Source: Roseburia_C sp900315735 (GTDB taxonomy: Bacteria > Bacillota > Clostridia > Lachnospirales > Lachnospiraceae). From it: a stretch of DNA of 64,000 bases. Numbering within the stretch: position 1 is the first letter of the stretch; every line of letters starts with the position of its first letter. This document shows positions 27,325 to 33,596 of this stretch, in pieces. The translations under genes were made by a program, and so were the position numbers. Location: the NCBI GenBank assembly GCA_052118425.1, contig JBQKHF010000001.1; one strand, written 5' to 3'. The notes under the pieces were generated by a model. That model was not told the origin of the DNA, ran no database searches, and saw only the letters and a list, made by a program, of their open reading frames with translations.

Positions 27325-27997
27325 AAAGAAAGTCGTTGCAGTTATTGTTGAGGGACCCAGTGATGAAAATGCGATAGGTGGAATATTGAAAGAATTCTTT
27401 TCTTCCGAGGAAGTGCAGTTTGCAGTTGTTCATGGAGATATAACATCTGATTATGGAACAACAAAGGAAAATGTTGTGTCAAAAGTGGACGCTTTAATAA
27501 AAACAATCAAGAGAAAGTATGGATATAAACAGGATGATTTTATAAAAATTATTCACATAGCTGATACAGACGGAGCATTCACCAAAAACTGTATTGAAGA
27601 AGCAGAAGTTAAGAATATTCAATACTATGAGGATCATATAGAATACTTTGATATAGAAGCGGTCAGAAAAAGAAACGACCATAAATCAGAGATTATGTTT
27701 AAGCTGTATACAACTGGAAAAATTCATGAAATTCCATATCGATTGTATTTTAATTCATGCAATTTAGAACATGTTTTATATGGTGAACTGAAAGGTTTTT
27801 CAGATGATGAAAAAGAAATTCTTGCAGATGAGTTTGCTGAAAAATATGAAGGAAAGGTTTTAGAGTTTATAGATTTTATTTCGAATCAGTCGATTGCAGT
27901 TGAGGGAACATACAGAGAGACATGGAAATACATAGAAAAAGATAAAAATTCACTTCAACGTAATTCCAATATGCATTTGATTTTTGATGCAGGATAA
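27317..27997 (+). CDS. TOPRIM/RloB-like protein, partner of the AAA ATPase
   Basis: A 226-residue protein. The N-terminus VVAVIVEGPSDENAI has the acidic residue expected at the first TOPRIM position, and IIHIADTDGAF near residues 79-88 gives a DxD motif. A later FNSCNLEHVLYGEL segment recalls the conserved C-terminal motif of RloB-like proteins. ATG 27317 follows GGAAGGAG and overlaps the ATPase gene by 8 bp, so translation is coupled. It would be the nuclease or effector half of the pair, gated by the ATPase. The family call is tentative. A hairpin array follows. Confidence 0.75.
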   Translation: MSEKKVVAVIVEGPSDENAIGGILKEFFSSEEVQFAVVHGDITSDYGTTKENVVSKVDALIKTIKRKYGYKQDDFIKIIHIADTDGAFTKNCIEEAEVKNIQYYEDHIEYFDIEAVRKRNDHKSEIMFKLYTTGKIHEIPYRLYFNSCNLEHVLYGELKGFSDDEKEILADEFAEKYEGKVLEFIDFISNQSIAVEGTYRETWKYIEKDKNSLQRNSNMHLIFDAG

Positions 27998-28020
27998 GAA
28001 ATTGTATATATAAATAGCCG

Positions 28021-28176
28021 AAAAGAGCAGCTGGTATCCAGCTGCTCTTTTGCTTTACAGGAAATTGTTTTCCTGTAAAGCAAAAAACGCTCCGCGAGGA
28101 TGCGCACTGCGGCGTATAAGGTAGATGTCGCAAGCGACCGCCGCAGGCGCGAGAATGTGCCAAGGCACATTCTTTT
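28021..28176 (+). other. GC-rich array of four hairpins (terminator plus possible structured RNA or REP-like element)
   Basis: Four stems follow one another after the TOPRIM-like gene. (1) AGAGCAGCTGG/CCAGCTGCTCT then TTTT, a good terminator. (2) TTGCTTTACAGGAAA/TTTTCCTGTAAAGCAA. (3) A GC-rich helix GCGC..CTGCGGCG..GTCG / CGAC-CGCCGCAG-GCGC (28102-28150) with a 12-nt bulge. (4) GAATGTGCC-AA-GGCACATTC then TTTT (28153-28176). The composition contrasts sharply with the AT-rich flanks. No reading frame fits. Confidence 0.65.
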
Positions 28177-28234
28177 CCAAAAATGAACATGGATATAGTA
28201 AAAAGTAACAAAAATCTTTTCCGAATTTTGTTAT

Positions 28235-28280
28235 GGGTTATGCGCTTAACCCTTGCAAATACAAGCTTTCCTGTTATACC
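28235..28280 (+). promoter_or_regulatory. LacI-type operator and promoter of the regulator-MATE operon
   Basis: GGGTTATGCGCTTAACCC (28235-28252) is an 18-bp near-perfect palindrome with a central GCGC, the usual shape of LacI/GalR operators. It abuts TTGCAA (28253-28258), then 16 bp and TATACC (28275-28280). The LacI gene starts 34 bp later, so autorepression is likely. Confidence 0.6.
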
Positions 28281-28313
28281 ATGATGTTAGGAAAAACAAA
28301 GAGGAGACAGGAT

Positions 28314-29339
28314 ATGGAACAAAGCAGGGTTCGGATTGCGGATATTGCAGATGCATTAGGACTTAGCACAGCAACAGTATCCAAAGTGATTCATGGCAAA
28401 ACCGGTAAGATTTCGGATGAAACGGTAAAAAGAGTACAACAGGAACTGGAAAGGACAGGGTACATCCCTAATATGGCAGGCATTTTACTTGCCAGAAATA
28501 ATTCAAGAATCATCGGGGTAGTGGTAAATGATGGTATAAAGTATGAAGGCAGGGTATTAGAGGATGGATTTGTGATGTCATCCTTAAATGCACTTTCCCA
28601 TGAAGTAAATGAAAAGGGATATTTCCTGATGATAAAAACAACATCGGACATCAATGAGATTCCGGTTTTCGCTTCCATGTGGAATATGGATGGGTTAATT
28701 CTGATGGGCTTTTGTGAAGCGGATTATGAAATGCTCAGAAATCAGATGCGGATATCCTTTGTGGTGTATGATGGATACTTTGAAAGCTGTTCAAAGGTGG
28801 TTAATCTGGTAATTGACCATTATGACGGAGGATTTCAGGCAGGAAAATATTTGAAAGAGATGGGGCATAAAAAAGCATTGTGCATAGCGGATAATTTTAT
28901 CTGTATGGACAAGGAACGTATCGAAGGATTTCGCAAAGCCTTTGAACCGGGCGAGACATTAATCTGGCAGATTCCAGACCGGGAAAAAGAAAGATTAGAA
29001 TTTTATCAGGAAAAATTTTCTGAACTTTTAGGGAGTAAGATTACTGCAATTTTTGCAGTGTCTGATTATTATGCACTGGAATTTATGCGTTTTTTGCAGG
29101 GAAAAGGAATCCGGATTCCGGAAGATATGCAGATAATAGGATTTGATGACAATATGGCAAGCCGGGAAAGTAATCCGGCACTGACGACAATTCATCAGGA
29201 TGCTGCACTCAGGGCAAAAACGGCAATTGAATGTATCGAAGCAATGCGTGATGGCAAAAACTGCGAAGCAGGAATTGTTCTTCCTGTAGAGCTTATAAAA
29301 AGGGAAAGTACGAGGAAATTATTATGTCAAAATTTATGA
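28314..29339 (+). CDS. LacI/GalR-family transcriptional regulator
   Basis: A 341-residue regulator. The N-terminal helix-turn-helix is RIADIADALGLSTATVSKVIHG, followed by the hinge GYIPNMAGILLARNNS, which would insert into the operator minor groove. The rest is a periplasmic-binding-protein-like effector domain (GVVVNDG, AIFAVSDYYALEFMRFL, IGFDDNMASRESNPALTTIHQD). ATG 28314 follows GAGGAGACAGG. It overlaps the MATE gene by 16 bp, so the two are translated together. The ligand, probably a sugar or nucleoside, is unknown. Confidence 0.93.
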   Translation: MEQSRVRIADIADALGLSTATVSKVIHGKTGKISDETVKRVQQELERTGYIPNMAGILLARNNSRIIGVVVNDGIKYEGRVLEDGFVMSSLNALSHEVNEKGYFLMIKTTSDINEIPVFASMWNMDGLILMGFCEADYEMLRNQMRISFVVYDGYFESCSKVVNLVIDHYDGGFQAGKYLKEMGHKKALCIADNFICMDKERIEGFRKAFEPGETLIWQIPDREKERLEFYQEKFSELLGSKITAIFAVSDYYALEFMRFLQGKGIRIPEDMQIIGFDDNMASRESNPALTTIHQDAALRAKTAIECIEAMRDGKNCEAGIVLPVELIKRESTRKLLCQNL

Positions 29340-30724
29340 AATCATTATGTAAAATAGCAATCCCGGTAACCTTGCAAAGTATGCTGCAGGCATCCTTTTC
29401 CATCATTGACCAGATAATGATTGGTCAATTGGGCGAGATAAATATCTCAGCAGTTGGATTGTGTGGAAATTATTCTCTGATTTTTTCTGTAGTGATTGGC
29501 GCAGTAAGTACAGTGGCAGGAATATTGATTGCGCAGTTTATCGGAGCAAAAGATGAGAAAGAAGCATGGTGCAGTTTTTGGGTAAGCCTGATTTGTGGAA
29601 TTGCAATTGCAGCCCTGTTTCTATTTGCATCTGGAATTTTTCCGGCACAGATTCTTGGATTATATACAAAAGATATAAATATTATAAATGCAGGAACAAT
29701 ATATTTCCGGATGGTTGCATTTTCCTATATTCCAATGGCAATCAGTATGGTTTTATCTGCCTGGCTGCGCTGCAAAGAGCATGCGACGATACCATTTTTG
29801 GCAAGTCTTGGCGCAGTAGCGGTAAATACAGGACTGAATTATATTCTGATATTTGGCAAAATAGGATTAACACCAATGGGAATAAAAGGTGCAGCAATCG
29901 CAACCTTTGTTTCACAGTTATTTAATTTGGTGCTTATCTTTCTTGGATTTCTCATTTGCATCAAAAAAGATGGAGATAAACCGGTATTATCATTGCACTT
30001 TAAGAAAATCACTGTTGGTGCCTACTTTATTATGATTATGCCAATCTTAATCAGTGAATTTTTATGGAGCCTTGGACAGAATGTGGAATCTGCGGTATAT
30101 GGTCATCTTGGAACATCAAATCTCGCAGCTTATACGCTTACCTGTCCGATACAGGGACTTATTGTAGGCGCATTGAGTGGTTTGTCAGCGGCGGCTGGAG
30201 TCATGGTGGGGAAAAGACTGGGAAAGAAAGAGTATGAGGAAGCTTACACAGAATCAAAGAAAATCATGTATGCCGGGCTGATAGGCTCTGTTATTGTGGC
30301 AGCATTTCTCATCCTGTTCACAGGAGTATATACCGGATTGTATCGTGTGGATGATAATGTAAAGGAGCTTGGAAAAATTCTTCTTATTGTCTTTGCTTTG
30401 TATGCACCAATCAAAGTGGAAAATATGATTCTTGGCGGAGGCATCATAAGAAGCGGCGGTAATACCAGAATTATAATGCTGATTGATATTATCGGCACCT
30501 GGTGTATCGGAATTCCACTTTGTTTTCTTGCGGCATATGTATTAAAATGGGGAATTGTAGGTGTATATGCATTGCTCACCACAGAAGAAATTTTCAGACT
30601 ACTGGTGTCACTGGTTATTTTCAGAAGACGCAAATGGATGATTAGCTTATCTTGGCAAGGAGGTATTTGCATGGATGAGATAAAAGAAAAATCGTATTTA
30701 CGGGAAAAAGCAGGTGATAGATAA
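29324..30724 (+). CDS. MATE-family efflux protein, LacI-controlled
   Basis: A 466-residue transporter with twelve membrane segments in two MatE repeats (SFSIIDQIMIGQLGEINISAVG, ILISEFLWSLGQNVESAVYGHLG). It begins inside the end of the LacI gene behind GAGGAAATT. A MATE exporter controlled by a LacI-type sugar-sensing repressor is unusual; these exporters are more often paired with MarR or TetR, as at 4543-6357. It may export a metabolite rather than a drug, but this is inference. Confidence 0.92.
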   Translation: MSKFMKSLCKIAIPVTLQSMLQASFSIIDQIMIGQLGEINISAVGLCGNYSLIFSVVIGAVSTVAGILIAQFIGAKDEKEAWCSFWVSLICGIAIAALFLFASGIFPAQILGLYTKDINIINAGTIYFRMVAFSYIPMAISMVLSAWLRCKEHATIPFLASLGAVAVNTGLNYILIFGKIGLTPMGIKGAAIATFVSQLFNLVLIFLGFLICIKKDGDKPVLSLHFKKITVGAYFIMIMPILISEFLWSLGQNVESAVYGHLGTSNLAAYTLTCPIQGLIVGALSGLSAAAGVMVGKRLGKKEYEEAYTESKKIMYAGLIGSVIVAAFLILFTGVYTGLYRVDDNVKELGKILLIVFALYAPIKVENMILGGGIIRSGGNTRIIMLIDIIGTWCIGIPLCFLAAYVLKWGIVGVYALLTTEEIFRLLVSLVIFRRRKWMISLSWQGGICMDEIKEKSYLREKAGDR

Positions 30725-30764
30725 ATGCCGGCAGAAATTTTCCAATAATTCAGGGAGCTGGTTT

Positions 30765-30863
30765 ATGGATGTTGCAAATTTCCGGAAAATCGATAATCTT
30801 TTAAAAGAGGAAGGTTACCGGATTAAAACAGCCCATCTTTCTGGCAGATTGGAATCAATGTGA
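30765..30863 (+). CDS. Possible 32-residue small protein or gene remnant
   Basis: ATG at 30765 follows CAGGGAGC and gives a short frame starting MDVANFRKIDNLLKEEGYRIK and ending at TGA 30861-30863. It could be the cut-off 5' end of a lost gene after the MATE gene. Nothing else is recognised in the 30725-30980 gap. Confidence 0.25.
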   Translation: MDVANFRKIDNLLKEEGYRIKTAHLSGRLESM

Positions 30864-30980
30864 ATAGGAAATTTGAGGTATCAAAAACTATGTGCAAGAG
30901 TAAATTCTAGATTTGCCATTTTGGAATTCAAAAAACTGGAATTAAAAATTTCACTTTACGATAAGTAAAAAAGGGAAAAC

Positions 30981-31017
30981 TTGATAACATAGTCAAATCA
31001 TGATATGATGTGACTAT
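30981..31017 (+). promoter_or_regulatory. Promoter with palindromic operator, toxin-antitoxin operon
   Basis: TTGATA (30981-30986), 17-bp spacer and TATGAT (31004-31009). A 29-bp imperfect palindrome (30989-31017), ATAGTCA..ATCAT..ATGAT..TGACTAT, covers the -10 box, the usual place for Phd/YefM autorepression. Confidence 0.75.
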
Positions 31018-31039
31018 AATATAGGCGGAGGTGTTTTTT

Positions 31040-31318
31040 ATGCATGCATTACAGGAAACAATACGACCATCTGCAGATTTAAGAAATCATTATAGTGAAA
31101 TTTCAAAACAATGCAGAGAAGAAAATGAAGCGGTTATAATCACAGTAAACGGTCGTGGTGATACAGTCTCTCTTTCGTATGAGGAATATAAAAGAATGAA
31201 GTCAAGAATAGAACTTTTGGAAATTCTTACAGAAGCGGAAGATGATGTAAAGAATGGTAGAGTAGCACCGGTTCGTGAAACATTTGATGATTTAAGACAA
31301 ATGCTTGGGGAGGAATAG
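31040..31318 (+). CDS. Phd/YefM-family antitoxin
   Basis: A 92-residue protein. Residues 1-60 form the Phd/YefM fold (IRPSADLRNHYSEISKQCREENEAVIITVNGRGDTVSLSYEEYKRM), which dimerises and binds DNA. The acidic C-terminal tail (EAEDDVKNGRVAPVRETFDDLRQML) is the usual toxin-masking segment. ATG 31040 follows GGCGGAGGTG; an in-frame GTG at 31031 overlaps that site and is less likely. The toxin gene starts 5 bp after its stop. Confidence 0.92.
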   Translation: MHALQETIRPSADLRNHYSEISKQCREENEAVIITVNGRGDTVSLSYEEYKRMKSRIELLEILTEAEDDVKNGRVAPVRETFDDLRQMLGEE

Positions 31319-31323
31319 AATTA

Positions 31324-31641
31324 TTGAAATATGAAGTTGTTCGTACAGAAACGGCAGATGCGCAGATTAGAAAAATCGTATTGTATATAGCCGAAAATTT
31401 TGGTAATAAGGTTGCACTGGAAAAATTAGAAGAACTGGAACAGAATATTCTTGATTTGGCAGTTCATCCATTAAAGGGGGGAGAACCGCATTATCTGGTA
31501 TTGAAAAGACAAGGGTATCGGGTGTTGATATTGGAAAAAAATCTGGTTTTCTATAAGATAAATGAAGAAAATAAAAGAGTTATAATCTATGCTGTTGTTG
31601 ACCAACGCCAGGATTACTTAAATATTATCAGAGGATTGTAG
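31324..31641 (+). CDS. RelE/ParE-family toxin
   Basis: A 105-residue protein with the RelE/ParE fold: YEVVRTETADAQIRKIVLYIAENFG, then a beta-sheet half ending RVIIYAVVDQRQDY. The start is TTG at 31324, behind GGGGAGGAATAG; no in-frame ATG exists nearby, and the weak start may keep toxin below antitoxin. ParE types poison gyrase and RelE types cut mRNA on the ribosome. Catalytic residues cannot be assigned, so the mechanism is open. Confidence 0.88.
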   Translation: MKYEVVRTETADAQIRKIVLYIAENFGNKVALEKLEELEQNILDLAVHPLKGGEPHYLVLKRQGYRVLILEKNLVFYKINEENKRVIIYAVVDQRQDYLNIIRGL

Positions 31642-31648
31642 AATCCCC

Positions 31649-31677
31649 TTGCGTAAATCCAATCCCCGCGCTATAAT
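31649..31677 (+). promoter_or_regulatory. Sigma-A promoter of T-box-serS
   Basis: TTGCGT (31649-31654), 17-bp spacer, TATAAT (31672-31677). Transcription would start near 31684, at the 5' end of the T-box. Confidence 0.75.
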
Positions 31678-31683
31678 AGGAAG

Positions 31684-31955
31684 CAGAGTAAAAGCGTTTG
31701 ACGAAAGCTAAGATTGACGGAATAATTCAGAGAGCCGGCGGCTGGTGTGAGCCGGTATTAGGAAGCAATTGGTCCACTTTCGGAAGCTGGTGGTGAAAGC
31801 CACGGGTTCGTACCCCTTATGATACGCAATGAAGTGGTCGCAGGCGAAGAAGAGAAGACGTAAATGTGATGCGGCAAAATGGGTGGCAACGCGGAATGGC
31901 AGATAAGCCTTTCGTCCCATGTATGAAAATGCATGGGATGGAAGGCATTTTTTAT
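31684..31955 (+). ncRNA. T-box leader (serine) with attenuator for serS
   Basis: The leader has a stem I with apical AGAGAGCCGGCGGCTGG-like loop sequences near 31730, a conserved T-box sequence TGGGTGGCAACGCGG near 31880-31895 that pairs with an uncharged tRNA acceptor end, and a terminator (GCCTT..CCCATG / CATGGG..AAGGC then T run, 31907-31953). UCC in GGTCCACTTTCGG (near 31770) is a plausible serine specifier codon, followed by the usual A. Uncharged tRNA-Ser should favour read-through into serS. The T-box call is firm; the specifier is inferred. Confidence 0.92.
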
Positions 31956-32046
31956 TTACGCGAGTAGCGAGAAAAATCGCATGCTTACAAATCAATCCTA
32001 TAAAATTTTCACAAAAAGCACATTATATAAAAGAAGGAGAACAAAG

Positions 32047-33336
32047 ATGATTGATTTAAAATTCTTACGGGAAAATCCAGACATCGTAAAAGAGAACATT
32101 AAGAAGAAATTTCAGGATCACAAATTACCACTGGTAGATGAGGTAATCACATTAGATGAGCAGGCAAGAAGTGCACAGCAGGAAGCAGATGCATTGCGTG
32201 CAAACCGCAACAGCATTTCCAAACAGATTGGTGCATTGATGGGACAGGGCAAGAAAGACGAAGCCATGGCATTAAAAGAGCAGGTAAGCAAAGATGCAGC
32301 CCGTCTTGCAGAATTAGAAGAGCAGGAAAAGGATTTACAGGAAAAGATTACCAAAATTATGATGACAATTCCAAACATCATTGACCCATCTGTTCCGATT
32401 GGAAAAGATGATTCCTGTAACGTAGAAATCGAAAAATTTGGTGAGCCGGTTGTTCCGGATTTTGAAATTCCATATCATACCGATATCATGGACCGTTTCC
32501 ATGGTATTGATCTGGACGCAGCAGGAAAAGTTGCAGGAAATGGCTTCTATTATCTGATGGGAGACATTGCAAGAGTACATTCTGCAGTTATTTCTTATGC
32601 AAGAGATTTCATGATTGACCGTGGATTCACATATTGTGTACCACCATTTATGATTCGAAGCAATGTTGTAACCGGTGTTATGAGTTTTGATGAAATGGAT
32701 GCCATGATGTATAAAATCGAAGGCGAAGATTTGTATCTGATTGGTACTTCTGAGCATTCCATGATTGGTAAATTCATTGATACTATCAATGACGAAGAAA
32801 AACTTCCATATACCCTGACCAGCTACTCTCCATGTTTCCGTAAAGAAAAAGGAGCACATGGTATTGAAGAACGTGGTGTATATCGTATTCACCAGTTTGA
32901 GAAGCAGGAAATGATTGTTGTATGTAAGCCGGAAGAGTCCAAAGAGTGGTATGATAAACTTTGGAAGAACACGGTAGACTTATTCCGCAGCTTGGATATT
33001 CCGGTTCGTACCCTTGAGTGCTGTTCCGGAGATTTAGCAGATTTGAAAGTAAAATCCTGTGACGTAGAAGCATGGTCTCCACGTCAGAAGAAATACTTCG
33101 AAGTAGGAAGCTGCTCTAACTTAGGCGATGCACAGGCAAGAAGACTGAAAATCCGTGTCAAAGGCAAGGATGGAAATAAATATTTCGCACATACCTTAAA
33201 TAATACTGTAGTTGCACCACCTCGTATGCTGATTGCGTTCTTAGAGAATAATCTCAATGCAGACGGAAGCGTAAATATTCCAAAGGCATTGCAGCCATAT
33301 ATGGGTGGAAAAGAAAAACTGATTCCGTTAGACTAA
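32047..33336 (+). CDS. serS: Seryl-tRNA synthetase
   Basis: A 429-residue class II synthetase that charges tRNA-Ser. The N-terminal coiled-coil arm (about 30-105) for the tRNA long variable loop precedes the catalytic domain, with motif 2 FRKEKGAHGIEERGVYRIHQFEKQE and motif 3 around NTVVAPPRMLIAFLEN. ATG 32047 follows GAAGGAGAAC. The T-box upstream confirms identity and regulation. A terminator follows at 33409. Confidence 0.97.
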   Translation: MIDLKFLRENPDIVKENIKKKFQDHKLPLVDEVITLDEQARSAQQEADALRANRNSISKQIGALMGQGKKDEAMALKEQVSKDAARLAELEEQEKDLQEKITKIMMTIPNIIDPSVPIGKDDSCNVEIEKFGEPVVPDFEIPYHTDIMDRFHGIDLDAAGKVAGNGFYYLMGDIARVHSAVISYARDFMIDRGFTYCVPPFMIRSNVVTGVMSFDEMDAMMYKIEGEDLYLIGTSEHSMIGKFIDTINDEEKLPYTLTSYSPCFRKEKGAHGIEERGVYRIHQFEKQEMIVVCKPEESKEWYDKLWKNTVDLFRSLDIPVRTLECCSGDLADLKVKSCDVEAWSPRQKKYFEVGSCSNLGDAQARRLKIRVKGKDGNKYFAHTLNNTVVAPPRMLIAFLENNLNADGSVNIPKALQPYMGGKEKLIPLD

Positions 33337-33408
33337 TCCGGAAAATGTGAAAACAGGAAACTGATTTTGAAAAATAAGTTTCAAATAGCGAGAAATTAAG
33401 CATCAACA

Positions 33409-33456
33409 GGAAACTGCGTTTTGTGTATAAAATTCACAAGATGCAGTTTCTTTTTT
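33409..33456 (+). terminator. Rho-independent terminator after serS
   Basis: GGAAACTGC/GCAGTTTC with inner TTGTG/CACAA, followed by six T. Confidence 0.85.
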
Positions 33457-33488
33457 ACAAAGAGTTGTTGTGAAAAGTGTGATAATTA

Positions 33489-33517
33489 TTGATAAAAATA
33501 TCCGAATATTGTATAAT
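33489..33517 (+). promoter_or_regulatory. Sigma-A promoter of the Fe-S flavoprotein-hypAB operon
   Basis: TTGATA (33489-33494), 17-bp spacer, TATAAT (33512-33517). The leader to 33597 has a small hairpin ACCTGT/ACAGGT (33551-33575) just before the ribosome site. Confidence 0.75.
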
Positions 33518-33596
33518 ATATACAAATACTGTGATGAATCACGGTGAAAATAACCTGTGAGGGGAGCAATACAGGTATCATACAAAGGAGGGGCAC

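Noticed and set aside
24723..31641. Prophage or integrative element
   Set aside because: There is no integrase, transposase, phage structural gene or attachment-site repeat; only composition and gene types suggest an accessory stretch.
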